From NCBI RefSeq assembly GCF_023824195.1, contig NZ_CP085442.1, positions 1,712,001-1,776,000 on the forward strand: a DNA stretch of 64,000 nucleotides, written 5' to 3'. The first letter of the stretch is position 1. Every line of letters begins with the position of its first letter. The notes beneath the pieces are model-generated. The model worked only from the letters and a program-made list of their open reading frames with translations. It made no database searches and was not told where the DNA came from. Made by a program: the position numbers and the translations under genes. Of the stretch, positions 34,262 to 43,944 are shown piece by piece. The DNA comes from Priestia megaterium. GTDB lineage: Bacteria > Bacillota > Bacilli > Bacillales > Bacillaceae_H.

Positions 34262-35047
34262 TTATTTTCTTTTGAGAAGCCAGTCTTGAAAATCGGTGGC
34301 AACTATTCTTTCACCTGTGATTCCCTCTGCAGCAGCTGATGCTAAAAAAACAATCGGCTCGGCCATAACCCTTGGATCTAATAGCTGGAATTTTGATTCA
34401 ATCTCTTTTCGAACTTCGTCCGGAATCATCCCGGTAGTAGTGGCACCACCCGGTAAAAGCATATTCACCATAATTCCATATTCCTTTAAATCTTCGGCCA
34501 TTATATATGAGAGTGATTCAGTGGCTGCCCTTGATGGTCCATAAGGTACAAAACCCTTTCTTTTCATAGTCTCATGATTCATAGAAATATTAATGATTCG
34601 CCCATGACCTTGTTCCATCATTAAAGGAGCAAACCCTCGAGCTACTAAAAAATATCCTGTGAGATTGGTATCAATTAAATCTCGAAACCCCTCTGGTGTT
34701 ACTTTAAAAAATGGCTGAGGCTCGACTAAAAAACGCGGGTTTACTGTCCTCATCCCAATTCCCGCATTATTGACGAGAACATCGAGCTTCCCCCATTCTC
34801 TTTTCACCCATTCGATCGCATTATTGACGGATTGTTCTGATCGAACATCCAAAGGAATTCCAACAGCAGGATAACCCTCGCGCTTTAATTTCTCTACTGC
34901 TTGATCCAATTTAGTTCCAACTCTAGAAGCTAACGCCACCGTGGCTCCAACTTGAAGCAAAGCCTCCGCCATGGAAAATCCCAGGCCGCTTGAAGCACCT
35001 GTTACGAGGGCATGGATATTTCTTAACTCTTTTGTATTCATTGGCAT
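34262..35047 (-). CDS. SDR-family oxidoreductase with YxxxR instead of YxxxK
   Basis: Short-chain dehydrogenase of 261 residues, start ATG 35047 behind GGAGG. TGASSGLG (16-23), NNAGIG (93-98) and the active-site Ser155 region are present. However, the catalytic pair Tyr169-x-x-x-Lys is replaced by Tyr169-Gly-Pro-Ser-Arg173. Arginine at this place is rare, so activity may be altered, or the protein may have become a non-catalytic relative. It stands alone, so its substrate is unknown. Confidence 0.87.
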   Translation of the reverse strand: MPMNTKELRNIHALVTGASSGLGFSMAEALLQVGATVALASRVGTKLDQAVEKLKREGYPAVGIPLDVRSEQSVNNAIEWVKREWGKLDVLVNNAGIGMRTVNPRFLVEPQPFFKVTPEGFRDLIDTNLTGYFLVARGFAPLMMEQGHGRIINISMNHETMKRKGFVPYGPSRAATESLSYIMAEDLKEYGIMVNMLLPGGATTTGMIPDEVRKEIESKFQLLDPRVMAEPIVFLASAAAEGITGERIVATDFQDWLLKRK

Positions 35048-35496
35048 TTTTCCTCCGAAATGTTATTAAACCACTGACTGATACAGTATTCTAGGTAATC
35101 ATCACTTTATACGAAATTTCTTTAAAAAGCAAAGCTATGATAAAAGAGTAGTGGACTTAAATTGCTAAAGGTTGAAGTGCTTATTGTGCTAAAGAGGCAG
35201 TTTAGCTTAAATACATTTCTTCATAAAGTTAAAAAAGAAAATTTTCCTAATTTCTTATTTATAACAGCTTAATGTTGATTCGGGAATATTGAACTTCGCT
35301 ACCTGCTAATTGAATTCTACTTCATCTGGAGACCTTTAAATTAAAATGTTTCCTTTCTTCTGACAGACTTATTAAATTTCGAAAACAATCAATTCAATCA
35401 TCTTTTCGTATAGAAAAACTTATTAAGAAACATGCATTAGAAAAAATATAAACCATATAAATGAGATATCCCGTTTGAATGTTTGAGGAGGATATT
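35048..35496. other. 449-bp gap
   Basis: AT-rich region between divergent genes; it must hold both promoters. I see no gene, repeat or conserved site. Confidence 0.4.
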
Positions 35497-36594
35497 ATGA
35501 AACCTATGTTACCTAGTGAAAAATATTTCGGTAATTTAGAACTAGTTTATGCATTTTATGGGGCTATGCCTACAGGTGTTACTGTTTCAGAAACCGGTCG
35601 TATTTTCATTTGCTTTCGGAAATGGGGAGACGATGTTAAATTTACAGTGGCGGAAATTGTTCAGGATAAATTGCAGTCTTATCCTAATTTACAAACCAAT
35701 TTGGTTAACTCCGAAAATATCACAATGACTTTCATCAGTGTCCAAAGTGTAGTTGCTGATGGAAGGGGAACGCTTTGGATATTAGATACAGCGGCACCCA
35801 ATTTTTCTGAACCTATTAAAGGGGGAGCCAAATTAGTCGCTGTTGATTTAGAAACCAATACAATAAGAAAAGTATATACCTTTACAGAAGATGTTATTCT
35901 ACCTACAACTTATCTGAATGATGTCCGTTTTGATTTTCGTGTTGGAAAAGCAGGTTATGCCTATATAACAGATTCTTCTTCAAGAGGACCAGGAGCTATT
36001 ATTGTCGTAGATTTATCAAATGGAAACGCGTTTAGACGGTTAAATGGAGCAAAATCAACTTCACCCGATCCCTATTTTTTACCGAAGGTAGAAGGTGAAA
36101 TTTTGATGAATAGAAACATAGATGGCTCAACTTCCCCATTTAGATTGGCTTCTGATGGAATAGCAATTTCTCCCGATGGCAAAGTTTTATTTTTTTGTCC
36201 ACTAACCAGTCGTCATCTTTTCTCGATTTCAACAGAAGTTCTAAGAGACCGAACTATACCAGACAAAGATTTAATTTATCATGTGGAGTATTGGGGAGAA
36301 AAAGGTGCGTCTGATGGAATGATCACCGATGCAAAGGGAACTGTTTATGCTGGAGATTACGAAAACAACAGTATTCGTAAGATATTGCCAAATGGCATAA
36401 TGGAAACTATCGCACATGATCCGAGAATTTTGTGGCCGGATACTTTTTCAATTGGCCCGGATCAATATTTGTATGTCATTGTAAACCAATTACATCAGCA
36501 GCCTAGATTTCATTATGGAAAAGACTTACGAGAGAAACCTTATAGTTTACTTCGTATCAAAATTGATGAATTTCCTGCTCCAACCTTTTCATAA
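35497..36594 (+). CDS. Major royal jelly/yellow-like beta-propeller protein
   Basis: A 365-residue protein of the MRJP/yellow family, which shares the six-bladed propeller of SMP-30 gluconolactonases. Start ATG 35497 behind GAGGAGGAT. Family segments include LVYAFYGAMPTGVTVSETGR, WILDTAAP, YLNDVRFDFR, GYAYITDSSSRGPGAIIVVD and SDGIAISPDGKVLFFCPLTS. No signal peptide is seen, so it is cytosolic. Bacterial members are poorly characterised; lactone hydrolysis or ligand binding is possible. Confidence 0.85.
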   Translation: MKPMLPSEKYFGNLELVYAFYGAMPTGVTVSETGRIFICFRKWGDDVKFTVAEIVQDKLQSYPNLQTNLVNSENITMTFISVQSVVADGRGTLWILDTAAPNFSEPIKGGAKLVAVDLETNTIRKVYTFTEDVILPTTYLNDVRFDFRVGKAGYAYITDSSSRGPGAIIVVDLSNGNAFRRLNGAKSTSPDPYFLPKVEGEILMNRNIDGSTSPFRLASDGIAISPDGKVLFFCPLTSRHLFSISTEVLRDRTIPDKDLIYHVEYWGEKGASDGMITDAKGTVYAGDYENNSIRKILPNGIMETIAHDPRILWPDTFSIGPDQYLYVIVNQLHQQPRFHYGKDLREKPYSLLRIKIDEFPAPTFS

Positions 36595-36852
36595 TAAAAA
36601 TAGTCAATTAATTGTTTTCATTATATAGTGTAAAACAAACACGAGTAAGCAAGAAGTATTAACTTTATTTACTTCTGCCAAATAAAATCAAAATGGTTTA
36701 ATAGAAACAGTTTATTTGGTTAGTGTTAAACTGTTCCAGGAAATTTTTCATAATATCGGTAAATTCAATGCTGTATTGATATTATTTAAATCCAAACTGA
36801 TCTGTTCGTTTGTATCCCAAGCATGGTAATCCTTATAAGCTTATTTAATAAC

Positions 36853-36904
36853 ATGAATACCGTATACATATCTAGTTAACATAATCACCATTTATCGGTA
36901 GTTA
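36853..36904 (-). repeat. TTATGTTAAC element, copy 3
   Basis: On minus it reads CCGATAAATGGTGATTATG, then TTAACTAGATATGTATACGG. It is one of the best matches to the consensus. Core at 36875-36884, 122 bp upstream of the lipoprotein gene. Confidence 0.7.
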
Positions 36905-37006
36905 CTTAATCCTGTGTTTGAGTATGGATAGGTCTGCACAGTTTCTCCACATCTATTTGATATAAATAGTGGACAGCAGTACTTATTACAATGAAAGGGT
37001 GTATAT

Positions 37007-37840
37007 ATGAAAAAGTTCCTATTTGTCGTGGTATCTCTCTTAACTATGATTGCTTTGGTAGCATGTAATAAGGATTCTGAACATAAGCAGATGAAACACG
37101 ACATGGCAAACATGGACCATAACGATTCTTCAAAAGAAAAACAACAAGTTGCAGTACAAACCGATTGGAAGTTTGAACACTATCCTCAGGCTAATACAAC
37201 CAACCACTTAACAATCACAATCAAAGATAATAAAGGGAAGCCTATTTCCGAATTTGAGGTAAATCACGAAAAGAAAATGCATCTGATTGTTGCAAGCAAA
37301 GACTTGTCAAAATATCAACACATCCATCCTACTTATAAGGGAAAAGGTGTGTTCACAGTACCTGTTACGTTTACTCAGGGAGGATCATTTCAGTTAATTG
37401 CTGACTTTGTACCGAAAGGACAATCGGATACAGTTCAAATGCATACGGTTTCTGTTAAAGGAAATACACCACCTCCTGTTAGCCTTACACCTGATAAGAA
37501 ATTAGTAAAAACTGTTAATAGGAATCAAGTGTCTCTTAAAATAGATAGCCAGCTAAAAGCGAGTCAGGAAACTATGCTAAATTTTCATTTTGAAGACGCT
37601 CAAACCAAACAGCCTATTCAGGATTTACAACCATACCTTGGAGCTGTAGGACACGTCGTCATTCTAAATCAAGACGCAACAAAATATCTGCACGTACACC
37701 CGATGGATGAAAGGGTAAAAGGATCTAATGCTATGTTCCATACAACATTCCCTTCACCTGGCGTCTATAAAGTTTGGGGAGAGTTTCAGCGCAGTAACAA
37801 AGTCTTTATAGTTCCATTCGTAGTGGAAGTTAGTAAATAA
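37007..37840 (+). CDS. Lipoprotein with YtkA-like, His/Met-rich domains
   Basis: Membrane-anchored lipoprotein of 277 residues, ATG 37007 behind GAAAGGGTG. Signal sequence ends in the lipobox LVAC (Cys20), followed by a His/Met-rich stretch (HKQMKHDMANMDH). Two similar beta domains follow: about 55-150 (MHLIVASKDLSKYQHIHP) and 165-275 (HVVILNQDATKYLHVHP), each ending with a KVWGEF or FQLIADF strand as in YtkA/FixH-like proteins. The repeated H-x-HP motifs suggest a copper or other metal role at the cell surface. Confidence 0.8.
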   Translation: MKKFLFVVVSLLTMIALVACNKDSEHKQMKHDMANMDHNDSSKEKQQVAVQTDWKFEHYPQANTTNHLTITIKDNKGKPISEFEVNHEKKMHLIVASKDLSKYQHIHPTYKGKGVFTVPVTFTQGGSFQLIADFVPKGQSDTVQMHTVSVKGNTPPPVSLTPDKKLVKTVNRNQVSLKIDSQLKASQETMLNFHFEDAQTKQPIQDLQPYLGAVGHVVILNQDATKYLHVHPMDERVKGSNAMFHTTFPSPGVYKVWGEFQRSNKVFIVPFVVEVSK

Positions 37841-37940
37841 CTAAAAAAGAATCTATCTCTGTGAGTTATTCGTCAATCATTCTTTCTGTATAAACTACTT
37901 CAGATAAATTAGATCATCCAAAATACATTTATATTACAGC

Positions 37941-37972
37941 AAGGAACTACTGTTGAGGGACAGTAGTTCCTT
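37941..37972 (+). terminator. Terminator downstream of lipoprotein gene
   Basis: Perfect 12-bp stem AAGGAACTACTG / CAGTAGTTCCTT with 8-nt loop and long T-run. Confidence 0.85.
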
Positions 37973-37984
37973 CTTTTTTTTGAC

Positions 37985-38031
37985 TCTATAACCTATGAAT
38001 GTTCAGTTAACATAATGCCTCTTTCCGGTAC
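37985..38031 (-). repeat. TTATGTTAAC element, copy 4
   Basis: Core at 38006-38015; on minus ACCGGAAAGAGGCATTATG then TTAACTGAAC, a partial match on the 3' side. Confidence 0.5.
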
Positions 38032-38152
38032 ACAACCCAAAAAGAACTCTTTGTGCCATAAGGAGTTTCAGATAGGATGACTACTTCCTTTATGTAGCTT
38101 TTTATACATCCTTAATTTATCAGGCTTTTTATTAGGAGGATCAACCTTTTTA

Positions 38153-38180
38153 ACGAATAAAAAGCGCACCTTTTATTCGT
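38153..38180. repeat. 10-bp inverted repeat
   Basis: ACGAATAAAA / TTTTATTCGT with 8-nt spacer, in an 844-bp gene-free stretch (37841-38684). Confidence 0.5.
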
Positions 38181-38273
38181 ATGTAGCCATACATTAAGAA
38201 TAGTCTTTGATTACAAAAAAATGGTAATATAAATATGTTTCATACTTCGAATATGTATGGACAAACCCTGATG

Positions 38274-38311
38274 AAAAAGCAACCTTGTCTGCCATACCAA
38301 GGTTGCTTTTT
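38274..38311. terminator. Orphan terminator 1
   Basis: Perfect 14-bp stem AAAAAGCAACCTTG / CAAGGTTGCTTTTT with T-rich tail; no annotated gene precedes it within 430 bp. Confidence 0.7.
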
Positions 38312-38443
38312 ATTTTATTAACGATAATAATTACTTTAACATCTTGTAATAGTTTTAAAAGTCAAGTCCGTAAAAGTATAAGTTTCTAGTCCATAAAAGA
38401 ACAGGAAGAATACATGATATAAAACACCAACATATTTAAATTG

Positions 38444-38490
38444 AACTGTACTCTAATCATTAGAAATAACCTAATGATTAGAGTACAGTT
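38444..38490. terminator. Orphan terminator 2
   Basis: Perfect 20-bp stem from AACTGTACTCTAATCATTAG, 7-nt loop and T-run; only 132 bp after orphan terminator 1, with no gene between. Confidence 0.7.
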
Positions 38491-38684
38491 TTTTAATTTA
38501 TTAAGGAATGTCTTCCTCCTCTTGTTAGTTAATATAAAGTTTCTATTACTGTATAGAGTATTTCTATAATCTATCCCATAAAACAAAACCTATAATAAAG
38601 AAAAATAGCTCAAACAAACTAACCCTAAAGAACAAAAGTTTACTAAATTTTCATTTTAAAATAATTTTAAAAGTGGTGAAGATG

Positions 38685-39389
38685 ATGCAAAAAGTAGTAG
38701 GAATTATAGGTGGGATGGGGCCGTTAGCAACAGTAGATTTGATGAAGAAGGTGATTTTGCATACACCAGCAACAAAGGATCAAGATCATATCCATATCAT
38801 TGCTGACAACTTTTCTCAAATACCTGATCGAACAACAGCAATTTTAGGGAAAGGTGTAGATCCTTGCCCATACATGATCCAGTCAGCGCAACGTTTGGAA
38901 AAAGCAGGCGCAGATTTTCTAGTAATTGCATGTAATACAGCTCATTTCTTCTTTGAGTCAGTAAAAAAATCTGTTCATATTCCTATTTTGCATATGCCTG
39001 TAGAAACAGCTAAATATCTACAAGAAAATCATTTTAAAAAAGTAGGGTTGTTAGCTACGGATGGAACCATTAATACAAAATTGTATCAACATAGCTGCCA
39101 GAACTATGCTATAGAGGTTATGGAGCCAGATATGATCATGCAAAAAGAAGTAATGGAAGGAATATATGCTATTAAAGGTGGAAAATCAGCAATAGGATTT
39201 ATGAGCCTTTCCACAGTAGCTAACAAATTGATAGAAGCAGGCGCGGAAGCTATTATAGCAGGCTGTACGGAAATTCCTCTTGTACTTAAATCCTCTGGTG
39301 AAATGGTTATTATTGATCCAACAGAAATTTTAGCTAAAACCATTATTAAAACAGCTAATGAGACAAGTAAGAGGGTTGAATTAGTGTAA
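38685..39389 (+). CDS. Aspartate/glutamate racemase family protein
   Basis: PLP-independent racemase of 234 residues. I took ATG 38685 because GTGGTGA is spaced from it; the upstream GTGs lie in the ribosome site. The two catalytic cysteines are in VIACNTAHFF and AGCTEIPL, with the N-terminal GIIGGMGPLAT signature of aspartate racemases (YgeA/RacX group). With the downstream LysR, symporter and aspartase genes it would interconvert D- and L-aspartate to feed aspartase. Confidence 0.88.
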   Translation: MQKVVGIIGGMGPLATVDLMKKVILHTPATKDQDHIHIIADNFSQIPDRTTAILGKGVDPCPYMIQSAQRLEKAGADFLVIACNTAHFFFESVKKSVHIPILHMPVETAKYLQENHFKKVGLLATDGTINTKLYQHSCQNYAIEVMEPDMIMQKEVMEGIYAIKGGKSAIGFMSLSTVANKLIEAGAEAIIAGCTEIPLVLKSSGEMVIIDPTEILAKTIIKTANETSKRVELV

Positions 39390-39486
39390 TATTTAAAATT
39401 GCTTCCTCTCTTTCTTTTAAGTATTGTATGGAGAAGTGTTATAGTAGATAAAAATAATGATGAACGAAACTAAGGAGCAGTTAAAG

Positions 39487-40362
39487 ATGAATATTGAAAA
39501 TATTGAGGCTTTCATCTATGTATGTCAACTAGGTAGTTTCAATAAAGCAGCAGAAGCTCTTTATTTAACTCAACCTTCTGTAACAGCACGGATTCAGTCC
39601 CTAGAACGTGAAATTAACATAAAGCTTTTTCATCGAAATGGAAATAAAATTTCTTTAACTGAAAAAGGGGAATATTTTTTCCCACATGCACAAAAAATTC
39701 TTCAGTCTTATCAGGAAGCAAAGTACGGTTTACAACAAGTAAATATCCCTTATGAGTTGGTGATTGGAAGTGCTTTGTCAATCTCTAATAATATTCTTCC
39801 GGATATTTTGCCAGCATTTATTTCAGAATTTAAGGACGTTCGAATAAAGATTTTAACAGGCCATTCTAAAGATATTTTACACAAGGTAATTAATAAAGAG
39901 GTGGACTTTGGCATTGTACGAACAGAAACCCATCCTCAAGTAGAATCAATTCGTCTTTATAATGATCCAATCAGTCTTTTCGTTCCTAAAAATCATATTT
40001 TTTTAAAAGAAGAGAGTGTAACAGTTGAAGATGTAAGTAAGCAGCCACTTATCTTTTTTGATTATGGATCGATAGATTGGCTTGCCATTCATCGCTTATT
40101 CTTGAGTAAGGGGTTAAATCCGAATATATACTTAGAAGTTGATAATATGGAAACAGCAAAAAATCTTGTACTTCAAGGCGTAGGCATCTGCTTTTTACCT
40201 GAGCATTGTGTAAAAAAGGAATTAGAAAATGAAGAGTTATTCCGAGTAGAAATGACTCCTCCTGTGAAAACAAACATTAGCATTGATTTCATTTATTTAA
40301 AAGGGAAACCTACATCTGTTTTCATGGATTTCTTAAAAGAGAAAATGTTTGAACAGCACTAA
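39487..40362 (+). CDS. LysR-type regulator of the aspartate module
   Basis: LysR regulator of 291 residues, ATG 39487 nine bases after AAGGAG. N-terminal winged HTH (IEAFIYVCQLGSFNKAAEAL, LTQPSVTARIQSLE) and a two-lobed substrate-binding domain. It lies between the racemase and the symporter/aspartase genes, all on one strand, and is closed by its own terminator. Control of the flanking genes in response to aspartate is an inference. Confidence 0.92.
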   Translation: MNIENIEAFIYVCQLGSFNKAAEALYLTQPSVTARIQSLEREINIKLFHRNGNKISLTEKGEYFFPHAQKILQSYQEAKYGLQQVNIPYELVIGSALSISNNILPDILPAFISEFKDVRIKILTGHSKDILHKVINKEVDFGIVRTETHPQVESIRLYNDPISLFVPKNHIFLKEESVTVEDVSKQPLIFFDYGSIDWLAIHRLFLSKGLNPNIYLEVDNMETAKNLVLQGVGICFLPEHCVKKELENEELFRVEMTPPVKTNISIDFIYLKGKPTSVFMDFLKEKMFEQH

Positions 40363-40389
40363 ACCCATTAACACTCAATGGGTTTAGTG
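40357..40389 (+). terminator. Terminator of lysR gene
   Basis: CACTAAACCCATT / AATGGGTTTAGTG, 13-bp stem, followed by a T-run. Confidence 0.85.
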
Positions 40390-40713
40390 TTTTTTTATGT
40401 AGAAAATGATTACTTTATCTACCTACAATTAATATCTTCTATAACCTTATAGCTTTCTTCTATAACTTAACTTACTAAAAGGAATTTATAATGATTACAT
40501 TGGATGATTAAATTTAAAGAAAATTATGATTATTAACATTAAAATTATCCAATATTCATCATAATCATTATCATCACTAAAAGAAGGGGTTGACCAATAG
40601 TTATATCTATACTGGAAATTATTGTTGCTAGTTAAACGATAAGTTAAGTGATAAGTTTTATGGTGAAAGTCCTTGCTTCATCAAGAAAAGTAAAAATGAA
40701 AGGGGTTTCATTT

Positions 40714-41985
40714 ATGAGAAAGTTTGGATTAGCTACACAGATATTTATTGGGCTTGCTTTAGGTATTATCGTAGGTGCAGTTTTCTATGGTAATGAAACA
40801 GCGATGTCTATTCTTCAACCAATGGGTGATATCTTTCTTCATTTAATCAAAATGATTGTTATTCCAATTGTTGTAGCCGCCCTTGTGGTATCAATAGCAG
40901 GTGTAGGTGATATAAAAAAATTAGGAAAACTAGGTGGAAAAACGATTCTTTATTTTGAAATCGTTACTACAGTTGCATTAGCGATTGGTCTACTTGCTGC
41001 AAATATATTTCATCCAGGTACTGGAATTGATATGGGGAATCTGGAAAAAGGTAATATCTCGACATATGAAGAAACAGCTAAAGCAAGTGAAAGTGGTAGT
41101 ATTGCTGATAAATTTGTTCATATCATACCAAGTAACATCTTTCAATCGATGGCAGAGGGAGATCTACTTGCTATAGTCTTTTTTTCTGTACTGTTTGGAG
41201 TAGCTGTTGCAGTTATCGGAGAAAAAGGAAAGCCTGTTTTAAGTTTCTTTGATGGTGTATTAGAGGCCATGTTCTGGATGACAAACTTAGTTATGAAGTT
41301 TGCTCCATTTGGTGTATTTGCATTAATTGGTGTCAACGTAGCAAAGTTTGGAATTGGTTCATTAATACCTTTAGGGAAACTGGTATTAGTTATATATGCT
41401 ACAATGTTTTTCTTTGTATTTGTTGTACTAGGGATTATTGCGAAATTTGCTGGTACAAACATATTTACCCTTATGAAAATTTTAAAAGATGAGCTAATTT
41501 TAGCATTTACAACTGCAAGCTCAGAATCGGTATTACCAAGGTTGATGGCTAAAATGGAGAAGTTCGGATGTCCAAAGGCTGTTACTTCCTTCGTTATTCC
41601 TACAGGTTACACCTTTAACCTTGATGGATCGTCTATTTATCAAGCAATTGCTGCAGTCTTTATTGCTCAAATGTACGGCATTCATTTATCTATTGCAGAA
41701 CAGATTACACTTTTACTCGTATTGATGTTGACTTCTAAGGGAATGGCAGGCGTTACAGGTGCTTCGTTTGTAGTGGTGTTGACAACACTCAGCTCAATGG
41801 GTCTTCCATTAGAAGGCATGGCCTTCATTGCAGGGATCGATCGTATTTTAGATATGCTTCGTACATCTGTAAATGTAATAGGAAATGCATTAGCTACTAT
41901 TGTAATGTCTAAATGGGAAGGCGAGTTTGATCAAGAAAAGGCAGCACGTTATACAGCATCTATAAAACAATCTGATGTCGCATAA
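40714..41985 (+). CDS. gltP: Glutamate/aspartate:proton symporter (DAACS family)
   Basis: Dicarboxylate/amino acid:cation symporter of 423 residues. Start ATG 40714 behind AAAGGGG; the longer in-frame start adds non-conserved residues. DAACS signatures: LIKMIVIPIVVAALV, the serine-rich AFTTASSESVLPRL hairpin, TGYTFNLDGSSIYQAIAAVFIAQ and the final DRILDMLRTSVNVIGNALA. It is followed after 35 bp by aspartase, so import and deamination of aspartate are coupled. Confidence 0.92.
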   Translation: MRKFGLATQIFIGLALGIIVGAVFYGNETAMSILQPMGDIFLHLIKMIVIPIVVAALVVSIAGVGDIKKLGKLGGKTILYFEIVTTVALAIGLLAANIFHPGTGIDMGNLEKGNISTYEETAKASESGSIADKFVHIIPSNIFQSMAEGDLLAIVFFSVLFGVAVAVIGEKGKPVLSFFDGVLEAMFWMTNLVMKFAPFGVFALIGVNVAKFGIGSLIPLGKLVLVIYATMFFFVFVVLGIIAKFAGTNIFTLMKILKDELILAFTTASSESVLPRLMAKMEKFGCPKAVTSFVIPTGYTFNLDGSSIYQAIAAVFIAQMYGIHLSIAEQITLLLVLMLTSKGMAGVTGASFVVVLTTLSSMGLPLEGMAFIAGIDRILDMLRTSVNVIGNALATIVMSKWEGEFDQEKAARYTASIKQSDVA

Positions 41986-42020
41986 CTAGTGGTAATGACT
42001 AATAAATAGGAGGAAACATC

Positions 42021-43463
42021 GTGGTGAATACTGAAGTAAAAGAACAAAAAGATGTACGAATTGAAAAAGATTTTTTAGGTGCAAAGCAAGTTCCAAATGA
42101 AGCATATTATGGAATACAAACACTACGTGCGGTTGAGAATTTTCCAATAACAGGTTACAGAGTGCATGAAGAGCTTATTAAAGCTTTAGCCATTGTAAAG
42201 AAAGCTGCGGCTCTTGCTAATATGGACGTGAAACGTTTGTATGAAGGACTCGGTAATGCCATTGTAAAAGCTGCCGATGAAATCATTGAAGGAAAAAGAA
42301 ATGAAGAGTTTATTGTTGATCCTATCCAAGGCGGAGCCGGTACATCAATGAATATGAATATAAATGAAATGATCGCTAATCGTGCTCTGGAGTTACTTGG
42401 ACATGAAAAAGGATCATATGTGCATCTAAGTCCAAATAGTCATGTAAATATGTCGCAATCTACAAATGATGTATTCCCGACTGCGATTCATATAGCAACG
42501 CTCAATTTACTAGAAAAGCTAGTAAAAACCATGGGCGAGATGAAATCTGTATTTCAAAAAAAGGCCCAACAATTCGACCATATTATAAAAATGGGTCGTA
42601 CTCACTTACAAGATGCTGTTCCAATCAGACTCGGTCAAGAGTTTGAAGCATATAGTCGTGTTTTAGAGCGTGATATAAGACGTATCAAGCAATCACGTGA
42701 GCATTTATACGAGATAAATATGGGAGCAACAGCCGTAGGAACTGGGTTAAATGCAGATCCTCGTTATATCGAAAATGTTGTGAGACATCTAGCTTATATT
42801 AGCGAGTTACCATTGCAAGGTGCGGATCATCTTGTAGATGCTACTCAAAATACAGATGCTTATACAGAAGTCTCTGCTGCCTTAAAAGTTTGTATGATTA
42901 ATATGTCTAAAATCGCAAATGATATTCGGTTAATGGCATCAGGTCCTCGTGCGGGATTAGCTGAACTTATATTACCAGCTCGTCAACCTGGTTCATCTAT
43001 TATGCCTGGAAAAGTCAATCCAGTTATGCCTGAAATGATTAATCAAGTGGCTTTTCAAGTAATAGGTAACGATCATACAATATGTCTAGCTTCGGAAGCA
43101 GGGCAGCTTGAGCTAAATGTAATGGAGCCTGTTCTCGTGTTTAGCCTACTTCAGTCAATCAGCATTATGAATAACGCATTTCATGTTTTTACAGAACATT
43201 GCTTAGAAGGCATCGAAGCAAATGAAGAACGTTTAAAAGAGTACGTAGAAAAAAGTGTAGGGATTATTACAGCGGTAAATCCACATATCGGATATGAAGT
43301 AGCAGCACGAATAGCTAGAGAAGCTATATTAAATGGAAGGTCGGTACGAGAACTATGTTTGCAATATGACGTATTGACTGAGGAGGAACTTGAATTAATT
43401 TTAAATCCGTATGAGATGACAAACCCAGGAATCGCTGGTAATTCTCTTTTTAGCAGAAGTTAA
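42021..43463 (+). CDS. aspA: Aspartate ammonia-lyase (aspartase)
   Basis: Converts L-aspartate to fumarate and ammonia. 480 residues with the fumarase/aspartase signature GSSIMPGKVNPVMPE near residue 325, plus GGAGTSMNMNINEMIANRA and MGRTHLQDAVPIRLGQEF. Fumarases have a different pattern in the N-terminal active-site region; NPHIGYEVAARIAREA and its neighbours fit aspartase. Start GTG 42021, seven bases after AGGAGG. Co-transcribed with the symporter; an extremely stable terminator follows. Known as ansB in B. subtilis. Confidence 0.92.
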   Translation: MVNTEVKEQKDVRIEKDFLGAKQVPNEAYYGIQTLRAVENFPITGYRVHEELIKALAIVKKAAALANMDVKRLYEGLGNAIVKAADEIIEGKRNEEFIVDPIQGGAGTSMNMNINEMIANRALELLGHEKGSYVHLSPNSHVNMSQSTNDVFPTAIHIATLNLLEKLVKTMGEMKSVFQKKAQQFDHIIKMGRTHLQDAVPIRLGQEFEAYSRVLERDIRRIKQSREHLYEINMGATAVGTGLNADPRYIENVVRHLAYISELPLQGADHLVDATQNTDAYTEVSAALKVCMINMSKIANDIRLMASGPRAGLAELILPARQPGSSIMPGKVNPVMPEMINQVAFQVIGNDHTICLASEAGQLELNVMEPVLVFSLLQSISIMNNAFHVFTEHCLEGIEANEERLKEYVEKSVGIITAVNPHIGYEVAARIAREAILNGRSVRELCLQYDVLTEEELELILNPYEMTNPGIAGNSLFSRS

Positions 43464-43472
43464 ATAAACATC

Positions 43473-43518
43473 CGCAAAGCAAAGGAAGCCTTTTTCAAAA
43501 GGCTTCCTTTGCTTTGCG
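43473..43518 (+). terminator. Terminator of symporter-aspartase operon
   Basis: Perfect 22-bp stem whose left arm runs 43473-43494 (CGCAAAGCAAAGGAAGCC then TTTT) and pairs with 43497-43518. Confidence 0.85.
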
Positions 43519-43753
43519 TACAAACAAATATAGCTTTTTTTAAGATTAATGAAATTTACTTTTTTCATTTTTACTTAGGCTAAATTAATTTCAATAATTC
43601 ACAGAAAATCTTTGACTTTATTCTTTTAACATTTTAAAACAGAATCAAATCAGATTTCCCTAAAAGTATAACTTTTTAGAAACACGAAAGCTACAATAAA
43701 AGAAATAACTGTAAAAAAGCATTGGTATTCTCTGATTCAGAAATCAAATAAAT

Positions 43754-43835
43754 TGTAGAAAAAGAACTGATTTTTCTACATTATTCCGTTGAATACGGAA
43801 ATCCCTTGCCTCTAAAAGCAAAGGATTCTTTTTTC
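43754..43835 (+). ncRNA. Candidate structured RNA with terminator
   Basis: Three adjacent hairpins in a gene-free 481-bp gap: TGTAGAAAAA / TTTTTCTACA (43754-43780), TTCCGT / ACGGAA (43784-43800), and AATCCCTTGC / GCAAAGGATT (43800-43827, one mismatch) followed by CTTTTTTC. No ORF precedes it and the aspartase operon is already terminated. It may be a small RNA ending in its own terminator. Confidence 0.35.
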
Positions 43836-43944
43836 GGGTTAAGAGCATTTTATTATAAGCTTTAGTATTCATGTAGAGTTGAATTCACTAAAATGATAAG
43901 AAGTATGAAGAACCATAATATTAACTTATAATTTATCTACATAA

